Of a stretch of DNA of 64,000 bases, positions 43,323 to 51,049 are shown piece by piece. Position 1 is the stretch's first letter, and each line of letters begins with the position of its first letter. Made by a program: the position numbers and the translations under genes. A model generated the notes under the pieces. It did no database searches and was not told the origin of the DNA. It saw only the letters and a list, made by a program, of their open reading frames with translations. The DNA is from Emergencia sp. (GTDB taxonomy: Bacteria > Bacillota > Clostridia > Peptostreptococcales > Anaerovoracaceae). Where the stretch lies: contig JALEOD010000053.1 in assembly GCA_022767345.1 (NCBI GenBank), forward strand, positions 62,001 through 126,000, given 5' to 3'.

Positions 43323-44110
43323 ACCTGCTGTACCAGAACCAGACGTTTCTTCCATGCGCGAAAGACGCAAAAGGAAGAGATGATAATGAGAAACAAAAGG
43401 TTCAGAAGAAAGGCTGCTGGATTTACCGATTTTGACCAGGTGCTGATGTAAAAATACCTGAAAATTCCCCAGCACAGGACAGCGCTCCCCGCAGCGGCAG
43501 GGTACATGCGAAGGAAATTTTTCTGTCCGTAGAAAGCGCAAAACAGCAGGGGCATCAATACGAAAAAGCCGGAAATGGAGAAGGCAAGGAGAAAGTTTCC
43601 AAGGACAAAGAGCAAAGTACTGCTTTGTCCGGCTCCGGCGAAGAGAATGGAAAGCTCTGCTGCAAGGGAGAGGAAAATGGCAGCGCTGAAGGGTCCTTTT
43701 CTGTCGTACCTGTTTCCCAGAACAAGGCAGCCGGATAAAAAGCCGAAGGCAGCGCACTGCTTTCCCAAGGCAAGAATCTTTTCGTCCAGTGAAAGAAACA
43801 TGCCGTACTGATAAAAAATATCTCCAAAAGCGCAGAAAATTGTCATGGTGATCAGAAATACAGTCATCATAAAAGAAGATGGATTTTTAACAAAGGCAGA
43901 CTGCTCTTTTGCGGAAGCTGCCTTTTTTCGTTCCGTAAAAAAAAGAAATATCGCGCAGATGAAAGGGATACTGAGGGTCAAAAGTCTGCCGCTGCCCAGA
44001 AAAAGCAGCAGGATGAACAGACTTGTAACGAGACCTTTTCGAAAAGTGCGAAGTCTCCCCAGCAGAAATGGGACGGAAAAAAGAGCGATGAAAAGCGGAT
44101 AATCAGTCAT
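43319..44110 (-). CDS. Polytopic membrane protein, possibly a short MFS-like transporter
   Basis: A 263-residue protein with roughly eight hydrophobic helices. The ATG at 44110 follows AGGAGG by four bases. The stretch CLVLGNRYDRKGPFSAAIFL resembles the loop between helices two and three of major facilitator transporters, and positively charged loops are on one face. At 263 residues it is shorter than a full 12-helix transporter, and I cannot assign a family with confidence. It converges with the AI-2E gene, overlapping by four bases. No neighbouring gene points to a function. Confidence 0.6.
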   Translation of the reverse strand: MTDYPLFIALFSVPFLLGRLRTFRKGLVTSLFILLLFLGSGRLLTLSIPFICAIFLFFTERKKAASAKEQSAFVKNPSSFMMTVFLITMTIFCAFGDIFYQYGMFLSLDEKILALGKQCAAFGFLSGCLVLGNRYDRKGPFSAAIFLSLAAELSILFAGAGQSSTLLFVLGNFLLAFSISGFFVLMPLLFCAFYGQKNFLRMYPAAAGSAVLCWGIFRYFYISTWSKSVNPAAFLLNLLFLIIISSFCVFRAWKKRLVLVQQV

Positions 44111-44225
44111 AAAGCCTCCTGTCAAATCATAGAATCGTTATTTCTATTGTCCGAAGAGAAAGAAAAATGATACCCGGTTTTTTCTGGAAGTTTATGATAT
44201 ACTGTTTTTGAAAATATGAGGTGGA

Positions 44226-44480
44226 ATGATGCACTATACTTATATGGCGCGCTGCGGTGACGGAAGTCTTTACACGGGCTATACCACAGACCTTAAGCGC
44301 AGAGAAAAAGCGCATAACAGCGGAAAAGGCGCTAAATATACGAGAAGCAGACTTCCTGTCGCAATAGTATATTATGAGGAGTTTGACACAAAAGAGGAAG
44401 CGATGCGAAGAGAAGCGGCCATCAAGAAGCTTTCCAAAGAGAAGAAGGAACTATTAGTGGCACAATTCGATAAATTGTGA
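44226..44480 (+). CDS. GIY-YIG nuclease family protein (YhbQ-type)
   Basis: An 84-residue protein, the usual size of the single-domain YhbQ/UPF0213 family. The nuclease core is visible in [29 protein letters not shown], with GIY and YIG replaced by the frequent variants YTY and YTG, plus the conserved arginine and a late glutamate ([17 protein letters not shown]). The role is unclear; proteins of this group bind and cleave DNA weakly. It is preceded by GAGGTGG and stands alone, with the surface nucleotidase gene 58 bases downstream. Confidence 0.88.
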   Translation: MMHYTYMARCGDGSLYTGYTTDLKRREKAHNSGKGAKYTRSRLPVAIVYYEEFDTKEEAMRREAAIKKLSKEKKELLVAQFDKL

Positions 44481-44538
44481 TAAAATAGACATGAATTTGG
44501 ATAGAATTCAGTTAGAATTTAGAAAATTATGAGGCAAT

Positions 44539-46473
44539 ATGATGAAAAAGATACTGGCAAAAGCACTGGTCCTTTGTATGACCCTGATGTTGATTGTTCC
44601 ATCAGTTGTGTTGGCAGATACAACCGCAGAGGGCAGCGATACGATTTCTATCGTGTTTTCTCACGATATGCACTCCCATCTTGAGAAGTTCGCGAAAATC
44701 AAGACGGTAATCGACGAGAAAAAGAAAGAAAATGCGCAGACCTTCGTCTTTGATGCGGGTGATTTTTCCATGGGTACACCATTTCAGACCATATACAAAC
44801 AGGAAGCAAGTGAACTTCGCATGATGGGCGCGGTAGGCTATGATGTAACAACCCTTGGAAACCATGAGTTTGATTATCGCTCCAAAGGTCTTGCAAAGAT
44901 GCTGCGCACTGCGAAAGCATCTAAGGACAAAGTACCGGCACTGGTCGTCTCCAATATAGACTGGGAGCAGACCCTTGGCGACGAGGCGCTGCGTTCTGAC
45001 GGAGAGAATCTGAAGAACGCCATGGAGGAATACGGTGTCAATCAGGAATATCAAATTTTTATTCGCGGCGGCGTTAAAGTCGCGGTCTTTGGAATTTTCG
45101 GCAAGGAGTCAGCAAGCTATGCGCCGGAAAGCGGCACTTACTTTAAGGATCCTGTGGAAACTGCAGCGGCCATTGTGGAGCAGATTAAAAGTAAAGAAGA
45201 TGTAGACTTGATTGTGTGTATTTCTCACAGCGGTACTTCCTCAAATCCGGAAAGCTCTGAAGATGAAATTCTGGCGGAGTCCGTGGACGGCATCGATTTG
45301 ATTATCAGCGGACACAGCCATACGTCGCTGCCGCAGCCGATTATAAAAGGAGATACAGTCATCGCTTCCTGCGGTCAGTACAACGATAATCTGGGGACGC
45401 TGACTTTTGTGAAAGACGGCGATGGCTACAGACTGGGCGATTACAAGCTGACGCCTCTTAACAGCACAGTCAAAGATAACCGGAAAACTGCAGCGACAGT
45501 AAATAAGTTCAAGAAGCTGGCTGATCGGAAGTATTTCAATCTTTACGGCTACAGCTGGGATCAGACACTGGTCAGCAATCAGGTAGATTTTACGGATATT
45601 GATGCCTTCGGGCAGGAACAGGGAGAGGATACTCTTGGCAATCTCATCGCCGACTCCTATGTGTACGGCGTGCGCAAAGCAGAGGGCGAGAATTATGTGC
45701 CGGTGGATGTGACGGTGGCGCCGTCCGGGGTAATCAGAGGCTCCTTCGCAAGAGGAAAGGTTACCGCAGCCGACGCTTTTAATGCGCTGTCTCTGGGGAC
45801 GGGAAAGGACGGCATTGCAGGCTATCCGCTGGTCAGTGTATATCTGACAGGTGAGGAACTGAAACTGGCAGCGGAAATCGATATTTCTGTCTCAGAGATA
45901 ATGAGTCCTGCAAGGCTTTATTTCAGCGGCCTGACCTACACGTATAACCCTAACAGACTGATTTTGAACAGAGCTTTTGATGTGAAAGTGCTGGACGAAG
46001 AAGGAAGTGCAGCAGAGCCTCAGTCCGATAAGCTGTACCGGGTGGTTGCTGACCTTTACTCGGCACAGATGCTGGGTACGGTAAATTCCATGTCCTACGG
46101 ACTTTTATCCGTTGTACCTAAGGATAAAGACGGAGAAACCATTACCGATTTTGAAGACCATATCATCTACGACAAAAATGGCAGCGAACTGAAAGAGTGG
46201 TATGCTCTGGCAAGCTATCTGGATTCCATGGATTCTCAGGATATCACTGAAAAATATGGGGCGCCGGAGGGCAGAAAGGTGCTGGAAGACAGCAAGACTT
46301 TGAAGGACATTTTCAAGAAACCTAACAAGTTTTTCAGAATGATGGCTGCCGCCGCGATTTTAGTAATCGCCATACTCGCACTGATCATTGTGCTGATCGT
46401 GAAACTGATTAAGCGTCTTCGCTATGGGAAGAATCCAATCAGAAAGAAAGATATGATGTTTAGCAGAAGATAA
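44539..46473 (+). CDS. Membrane-anchored metallophosphatase / 5'-nucleotidase
   Basis: A 644-residue surface enzyme. A signal peptide (about residues 1-26, ending VVLADT) is followed by a calcineurin-like metallophosphatase domain with the metal motifs SHDMHSHL, DAGDFSMG, LGNHEFDY and ISGHSHTSLP. The C-terminal 5'-nucleotidase domain (about 330-570) binds the substrate base; GTGKDGIAGYPLV lies there. A transmembrane helix near residues 603-625 and a basic tail (KRLRYGKNPIRKK) anchor it. Such proteins hydrolyse external nucleotides or UDP-sugars for salvage. It is a single gene, closed by a terminator. Confidence 0.9.
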   Translation: MMKKILAKALVLCMTLMLIVPSVVLADTTAEGSDTISIVFSHDMHSHLEKFAKIKTVIDEKKKENAQTFVFDAGDFSMGTPFQTIYKQEASELRMMGAVGYDVTTLGNHEFDYRSKGLAKMLRTAKASKDKVPALVVSNIDWEQTLGDEALRSDGENLKNAMEEYGVNQEYQIFIRGGVKVAVFGIFGKESASYAPESGTYFKDPVETAAAIVEQIKSKEDVDLIVCISHSGTSSNPESSEDEILAESVDGIDLIISGHSHTSLPQPIIKGDTVIASCGQYNDNLGTLTFVKDGDGYRLGDYKLTPLNSTVKDNRKTAATVNKFKKLADRKYFNLYGYSWDQTLVSNQVDFTDIDAFGQEQGEDTLGNLIADSYVYGVRKAEGENYVPVDVTVAPSGVIRGSFARGKVTAADAFNALSLGTGKDGIAGYPLVSVYLTGEELKLAAEIDISVSEIMSPARLYFSGLTYTYNPNRLILNRAFDVKVLDEEGSAAEPQSDKLYRVVADLYSAQMLGTVNSMSYGLLSVVPKDKDGETITDFEDHIIYDKNGSELKEWYALASYLDSMDSQDITEKYGAPEGRKVLEDSKTLKDIFKKPNKFFRMMAAAAILVIAILALIIVLIVKLIKRLRYGKNPIRKKDMMFSRR

Positions 46474-46482
46474 AATAGATAT

Positions 46483-46520
46483 AAAAGAGCGTGCCGGAGA
46501 AATCCCTGGCACACTCTTTT
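46483..46520. terminator. Terminator after the nucleotidase gene
   Basis: Arms AAAAGAGCGTGCC and GGCACACTCTTTT (one mismatch) surround a short loop. The convergent gene ending at 46553 may share it. Confidence 0.8.
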
Positions 46521-46552
46521 GTTTTCGTTTCTCCTCGTTGTGTGTGATAAGT

Positions 46553-47398
46553 TCACTGCAGAATGCTATGGGATAAAATATTCCGGTCACAGTCTTCCAG
46601 TACTTCCTGATTGGAAGCCAGCACGTAAAAGAAGATTGACGTGTTCCATTCTTGAAAGTATCTGCCGTACAATCTGCCAATCATATGCACCGGCGCAAAG
46701 TCTGCATCCGGCTGTATATCCGGCAAAGGATATCCCGGCGGGCCATACTGCAGATAGGATCTGCGGAAATCTTCTTTCCGGTGCTGCATTCCGTTGACCG
46801 TCAGTCTTGCATCTGCCCGTGTCCAGCCGTCGATACCCAGATAAGTTACCTTTGTCTGGATTTTTGCTATTTCCCATTCAAAGACCAGAGCATCTGTTTT
46901 GATGCCGAAATCCCGCAAAACCAGTTTCTGAAAGTCAAACTGGGGCACCTGCGCAGCAGCTTCAGGATCCAGGCTTCCGTCAGGCAGGAAGCCATAAGGC
47001 ACGGCTACATCTTCTCCGCGGCAAACCAGATAAGCGCCGTAGAACCCGTTATAATACGGTGACGCTGTATCATAGACCATGCTGCAGCCTTTCCAAAGAT
47101 CAAAAGCAGGAAAGTTGTACAGGATGGTCAGCTTCAGATCTGGTTCTCCCGTAAATCGCCGGAATCCCTCATCAGCATTGAAAGTCATCACAAAGGGATA
47201 CCAATTTTTCTCTTTTGCGGCACTGCCGCCGGGAATATAAAGATCAATTCCCTTTTCTTCCATGATGCTGCCTTGCTCATGAATTCCGCTGTAGATCTTC
47301 ATAACCGCCAGACTTACCGGATAGTTTGAAAGCGGCAACCGGATAAATACAGCTAAGGCCGCGAGGTATACAATTGCTGTCAGCAGTTTTTTCTTCAT
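46553..47398 (-). CDS. Uncharacterised membrane-anchored protein
   Basis: A 281-residue protein I do not recognise. The start at 47398 places a short basic N-terminus (MKKKLL) before one hydrophobic helix (TAIVYLAALAVFIRL), a signal anchor. A longer form from 47431 is possible but adds a hydrophilic leader without a ribosome site. The outside part is rich in aromatic residues and looks globular (YPFVMTFNADEGFRRFTGEP, then ILYNFPAFDLWKGCSMVYD). No catalytic motif stands out. It lies between the nucleotidase and the cysteine-rich protein, both divergent in character, so context gives no function. Confidence 0.65.
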   Translation of the reverse strand: MKKKLLTAIVYLAALAVFIRLPLSNYPVSLAVMKIYSGIHEQGSIMEEKGIDLYIPGGSAAKEKNWYPFVMTFNADEGFRRFTGEPDLKLTILYNFPAFDLWKGCSMVYDTASPYYNGFYGAYLVCRGEDVAVPYGFLPDGSLDPEAAAQVPQFDFQKLVLRDFGIKTDALVFEWEIAKIQTKVTYLGIDGWTRADARLTVNGMQHRKEDFRRSYLQYGPPGYPLPDIQPDADFAPVHMIGRLYGRYFQEWNTSIFFYVLASNQEVLEDCDRNILSHSILQ

Positions 47399-47589
47399 GA
47401 TATTTATTATATCCCGATTTCTCTGTATCATAAAGGGGATTTTGGCGGAAACTGTACGGCAGCGTTTTCCTTTTTACATGGAAAATCTATGATTTTGAAA
47501 ACCCTTTGCTGAAAAACTGAAAACTGGAAAGAATATACATAGATTGCAGCGACAAAAGTACCATCATAAAAGTATCGATGCAAAATGTT

Positions 47590-47682
47590 GGCGCGAAAAT
47601 GCCTAAACAAAACCGCCGGCGCGAAAACGCCGATATAAAACCTGACAGCACAAATCCGCCAGCGCGAAAGCGCTGGCGGATT
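47590..47682. repeat. GCGCGAAA hairpin series with a 13-pair hairpin
   Basis: Three related sites with GCGCGAAA cores occur about 35 bases apart: 47590-47603, 47617-47632 and 47653-47682. The last has perfect arms AATCCGCCAGCGC and GCGCTGGCGGATT around GAAA. It sits 18 bases after the stop of the cysteine-rich gene (minus strand) and probably ends that transcript, though the T-run is poor. The remaining gap up to 47431 shows nothing else. Confidence 0.6.
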
Positions 47683-47699
47683 GTTTTCATATTAGCAGA

Positions 47700-48779
47700 T
47701 TAGAAACTGCAGCCATTGCGTCCGTTGAACTGACAAGTGATGGAAGTGGTACGGTTTTCTCTGGCAGAAGTGCCGCAGCCGCAGCCGCAGTCATTGTCAT
47801 GTCTGCAGCCACAGTCGTCATCGTCGTCTTCTCTTACGCGGCTTCCGTCATTGCAGCATCTGTTTCTCAAAGAGAACGCATTGCTGTCATCATCAGCCCG
47901 GCCGCACTGCCCGATATTCTGTCTGCATTTTTCGATATCGTCACAAGGTACAGGAAGCGCTTCTGCATCCAGTCTGAATAAAGACTGTCTTGTAACCTGC
48001 ACGCTTGCGACAGGCTCTGTCACCAGGCATCCGGTAACGGACAGGTGGCAGTTTCCGTTTGTCTGGCAGGCAGTAATGATAGGATTCAGAAGGGTGCCCT
48101 TTGCAGAGAAGGAGAAATTGATAATCGGAGCGATTCCGCCGGTTGTGCAAGGCAGGCACAGCTGGGACGTAGCGAAAGTTGACTGTCCCGGAATATTGAA
48201 GCAAACGTTGTTTCTTGTGGTGAAAACTAATTTGAACTTCTTGCAGCATCCACTGCTGAAAACGCTGCCTCGCAGAATGATGGAAAGCTTCGCGTGGAAA
48301 CCGCCTACGCCTGAAATCAGCAGATATTCTTTAGTAGATTTGTTGTTTTCCATGCAGGAGCAGTCGCCGATTCGGCTCATCAGATCATTGGTTGCCGCCA
48401 TGTATCTTTCGTTGAAGACTTCCAGCATATCAACAGGAATGCCGTCGACAGTGACATTGCACGGTTCGATGGAAGACGGGCAGGCCAGGTCGAAATCGCT
48501 GATAATCACTTCGGTGCTGTCTACGACAAAGTTTAAATCAGAGCAGTCCAGATCCGCAGAGCAGCCGCAAGAGCAGCCACAGTTACGGCCGCAGCCGCAG
48601 TTATTGCAGCCGCAAGAGCAGTCACAATCGCAGTCGCAGGATTCTTCCTGCGGATCGAAGAGGAACAGCTGCTGTTCGAAATTTTCAGGTGTTGTGCAGA
48701 CCTGTGTCATCAGCGGACAGGATTTTATCTCAAGATCGGTGAAAACCTTGTTCAGGTATACCAGAGATTCATTGTTCAT
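47700..48779 (-). CDS. Cysteine-rich protein, possibly a spore-surface protein
   Basis: A 359-residue protein with 39 cysteines (about 11%). Residues 48-79 alternate cysteine with Asp, Ser, Gly and Asn (13 cysteines), and a second cluster lies near the C-terminus (DDDCGCRHDNDCGCGCG). The middle ~230 residues look like an ordinary beta-rich domain (EYLLISGVGGFHAKLSIILRG). There is no signal peptide or membrane helix. GTGAGGT precedes the ATG. Upstream on the minus strand is a match to the mother-cell sigma-K promoter, so a role as a cross-linked spore coat or exosporium protein is my leading guess; metal binding is an alternative. Confidence 0.7.
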   Translation of the reverse strand: MNNESLVYLNKVFTDLEIKSCPLMTQVCTTPENFEQQLFLFDPQEESCDCDCDCSCGCNNCGCGRNCGCSCGCSADLDCSDLNFVVDSTEVIISDFDLACPSSIEPCNVTVDGIPVDMLEVFNERYMAATNDLMSRIGDCSCMENNKSTKEYLLISGVGGFHAKLSIILRGSVFSSGCCKKFKLVFTTRNNVCFNIPGQSTFATSQLCLPCTTGGIAPIINFSFSAKGTLLNPIITACQTNGNCHLSVTGCLVTEPVASVQVTRQSLFRLDAEALPVPCDDIEKCRQNIGQCGRADDDSNAFSLRNRCCNDGSRVREDDDDDCGCRHDNDCGCGCGTSARENRTTSITCQFNGRNGCSF

Positions 48780-48861
48780 AATTCATTACCTCACTTTATA
48801 ATTTAAACGACTTCGGAAAAGATTTGCCGAAGGCATAGCTAGTCGCTATGTAGGTGTAGTA

Positions 48862-48890
48862 TATCCTATGCAAAAGGCGACATTTAGGTG
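48862..48890 (-). promoter_or_regulatory. Candidate sigma-K-type promoter
   Basis: On the minus strand CACC (48890-48887) and GCATAGGATA (48871-48862) are spaced as in sigma-K promoters (mACm, 16-17 bases, gCATAnnnTa). A vegetative reading gives only TATACT with a poor -35. The cysteine-rich gene starts about 80 bases downstream. Confidence 0.35.
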
Positions 48891-48960
48891 CAAAGAAAAC
48901 AGGTAGTACAAGATATAGTTGCGCTGTTTTTTTTGTGCAGGCAGAAAAAGCAAAAAATCA

Positions 48961-49033
48961 AAAAAATGGGGAAGAAATTCAAAAAAGTGGGGAAGAAATC
49001 TTGAAAAGTGGTGGGAAGTGGTGTAAAATGGTG
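48961..49033 (+). promoter_or_regulatory. MraZ box cluster in front of mraZ
   Basis: Five related G-rich boxes precede mraZ: AAAAATGGGG (to 48971), AAAAGTGGGG (48983-48992), AAAAGTGGTG (49004-49013), GGAAGTGGTG (to 49023) and AAAATGGTG (49025-49033). MraZ binds repeated TGGG/GTGG boxes upstream of its own gene in other bacteria, so these are good candidates for the autoregulatory site. The promoter itself is not clear. Confidence 0.6.
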
Positions 49034-49085
49034 TACATAAAATCGTAGTAGTGTATCGTATTTGTGCTGAGATGGAGGAACATCC

Positions 49086-49517
49086 ATGTTCATGGGGACA
49101 TTTAACAATTCAATAGATGCCAAGAACAGAATGATTGTTCCTTCCAAACACAGAGATCAGCTTGGAGGCCGGTGCGTGCTGACTAAAGGCATGGACAAGT
49201 GTCTCTACATCTATTCAATGGGTGAATGGGAAAAGCAGATGGATAAGATTGAGGCGTTGCCTGAATCAGATCCAAAGGTTAGAGCATTTATCCGTCATTT
49301 CTGTGCAAATGCGGTTGACTGTGAATTTGATAAACAGGGGAGAATCGTGATTCCGGCGGAACTGAAAGAATACGCAGGCATTGATAAAGAGCTGGTGACA
49401 ATGGGCGCCATGCGAAAGATTGAGGTCTGGAGTAAAGAAATCTGGGACGCACCGGATAACGAAAACAAAATGGATTCTGAAGAATTTGCGGAATCCTTGG
49501 CACAGTATAGATTTTAG
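49086..49517 (+). CDS. mraZ: Transcriptional regulator MraZ
   Basis: A 143-residue protein with two AbrB-like swapped-hairpin halves: [24 protein letters not shown] near the N-terminus and [21 protein letters not shown] in the second half. MraZ forms a ring and controls the division and cell-wall cluster that begins with its own gene. TGGAGGAAC lies before the ATG. rsmH starts eight bases after its stop. Confidence 0.95.
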   Translation: MFMGTFNNSIDAKNRMIVPSKHRDQLGGRCVLTKGMDKCLYIYSMGEWEKQMDKIEALPESDPKVRAFIRHFCANAVDCEFDKQGRIVIPAELKEYAGIDKELVTMGAMRKIEVWSKEIWDAPDNENKMDSEEFAESLAQYRF

Positions 49518-49525
49518 GGGATAAG

Positions 49526-50461
49526 ATGGAGTTTAAACACACTTCAGTTCTGTTGGAAGAATGTATTGAAAATTTGAATATCAAGCCTGATGGCGTTTAC
49601 GTGGACGGCACCCTTGGCGGCGGCGGACATGCTTCCGAAATTTGCCGCAGATTGTCAGAAGACGGACTCTTAATCGGAATTGACCGTGACAGAGACGCGC
49701 TGGCAGCTTCAAAGCTCAGACTCTCCGGCTATCCATGTAAAAAACTCTTTGTGCAAACCAACTACTCAGACATCAGGCAGGTATTACAGGAATTTGGGAT
49801 TGATAACATTGATGGCGCATTGTTAGATTTAGGGGTATCATCCTTCCAACTGGACAATTCCCAAAGGGGATTTTCCTACATGCATGACGCGCCGCTGGAT
49901 ATGCGGATGAGTCAGGATGACGGATTTACAGCTTATGATGTTGTAAACACCTATGATCAGAAAGAATTGACACGGATTATTTCCGGATATGGTGAAGAAA
50001 AGTGGGCCTCCCGTATTGCGAGCTTTATCGTAAACGGCAGAAAAGATAGCCCCATTGAAACCACGGGGCAGCTTACCGACCTGATTAAAAGCGCAATTCC
50101 GGCGAAAGCCAGAAGAGATGGTCCGCACCCTGCAAAGAGAACCTTTCAGGCAATCCGTATCGAAGTCAATGATGAACTGGGGCAGTTGAAAGATGCTATT
50201 TCGGAGTTTTGCGATGTTCTTGCGCCAAGTGGAAGACTGTGTGTGATTTCTTTTCACTCGCTGGAAGACAGAATTGTCAAGGAAATTATTTCTCAGCGCG
50301 CAAATCCGTGCACTTGTCCGCCGGAGTTTCCGGTCTGTGTGTGCGGAAAGAAAGCTGACATTGCAAAGATTACCAGAAAACCAATTCTTCCGGGAAAGGA
50401 AGAACTAGAGATGAATCCGAGGTCCAGAAGTGCAAAACTTCGGGTCTGCGAAAAAATTTAA
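49526..50461 (+). CDS. rsmH: 16S rRNA (cytosine-1402 N4)-methyltransferase
   Basis: A 311-residue SAM-dependent methyltransferase that modifies C1402 in the ribosomal P site. Typical sequence: [13 protein letters not shown] at the start, the SAM-binding [43 protein letters not shown] and [13 protein letters not shown], with the cysteine pair [13 protein letters not shown] near the end. Position two in the dcw cluster is standard. Confidence 0.96.
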   Translation: MEFKHTSVLLEECIENLNIKPDGVYVDGTLGGGGHASEICRRLSEDGLLIGIDRDRDALAASKLRLSGYPCKKLFVQTNYSDIRQVLQEFGIDNIDGALLDLGVSSFQLDNSQRGFSYMHDAPLDMRMSQDDGFTAYDVVNTYDQKELTRIISGYGEEKWASRIASFIVNGRKDSPIETTGQLTDLIKSAIPAKARRDGPHPAKRTFQAIRIEVNDELGQLKDAISEFCDVLAPSGRLCVISFHSLEDRIVKEIISQRANPCTCPPEFPVCVCGKKADIAKITRKPILPGKEELEMNPRSRSAKLRVCEKI

Positions 50462-50473
50462 TGGGGAAAGCTG

Positions 50474-50800
50474 ATGAAGAATCAAGATAAAAAGAGAGTA
50501 TTAACTGGTGCGGTGATGATTGGACTGATCTGTATCGTAATTGTGGTAGTGACAGCCTACTGCGCCGAACTGAAAGTGGAGAACAATAGTCTGATTTCAG
50601 CCAATGAAGCGATTCAGGGAGAAATTGATACACTGAATATCAAAATCAAAAGCGCAAACAATGTTGAGCATATAGAAAAAGTTGCCAAGGGAAAGCTGGG
50701 CATGGTATATCCGACAGATGGAGAGTGCGTTTATGTGACAGAAGATGACAAACCATCCGAAAATTTTGCCATGGCGATCAAAGAACAGGCATATAACTAA
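50474..50800 (+). CDS. ftsL: FtsL/DivIC-like septum protein
   Basis: A 108-residue bitopic protein with a short basic cytoplasmic end, one transmembrane helix (about 10-30, GAVMIGLICIVIVVVTAYC), a coiled-coil stretch (about 33-60) and the terminal VEHIEKVAKGKLGMVYPTDGE, typical of FtsL/DivIC. With DivIB it forms the trimeric complex that activates septal peptidoglycan synthesis. The identification rests on architecture and place between rsmH and the penicillin-binding protein. Confidence 0.82.
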   Translation: MKNQDKKRVLTGAVMIGLICIVIVVVTAYCAELKVENNSLISANEAIQGEIDTLNIKIKSANNVEHIEKVAKGKLGMVYPTDGECVYVTEDDKPSENFAMAIKEQAYN

Positions 50801-50843
50801 CGGGGAAACCGTATACTATTTTGGGAATAATTTCATAGAATGC

Positions 50844-50884
50844 AGCCGGACAATTGAATAAATCTGAAAGTCTGGCTCTTTTGT
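50844..50884 (+). terminator. Terminator-like hairpin between ftsL and the pbp gene
   Basis: Arms AGCCGGAC (50844-50851) and GTCTGGCT (50870-50877; one mismatch) are followed by CTTTTGTT. It may lower read-through from mraZ-rsmH-ftsL into the following genes. Confidence 0.5.
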
Positions 50885-50892
50885 TATTATGT

Positions 50893-51015
50893 AGGAAATA
50901 TCGATTTTTCGATGTTTCCGGAATATCAAGAAAGCCTACATCTGAATAGAATCGGCGTCGCCGGCTTTCTTATCGATAAAGGAAATATCGATTTTTCGAT
51001 GTTTCCGGAATATCA
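50893..51015 (+). repeat. Two 36-base hairpin repeats in the pbp leader
   Basis: The same 36-base sequence occurs at 50893-50928 and 50980-51015, 87 bases apart. Each forms an eleven-pair hairpin (GGAAATATCGA with TCGATGTTTCC, loop TTTT, one wobble). Between them the arms AAGAAAGCC (50928-50936) and GGCTTTCTT (50963-50971) form a third stem. A partial copy (GGAAATATCA) follows at 51021. The structure ends shortly before the pbp ribosome site. Confidence 0.8.
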
Positions 51016-51049
51016 GGAAAGGAAATATCAGTGGGAGTAAAGAGAAAAT

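Noticed and set aside
47737..48801. A 354-codon open frame on the plus strand opposite the cysteine-rich gene
   Set aside because: Its protein is rich in Pro, Gln and Ser in periodic runs that mirror the Cys/Gly codons of the other strand, and it has no ribosome site or family resemblance. The minus-strand gene has both a ribosome site and a promoter candidate.
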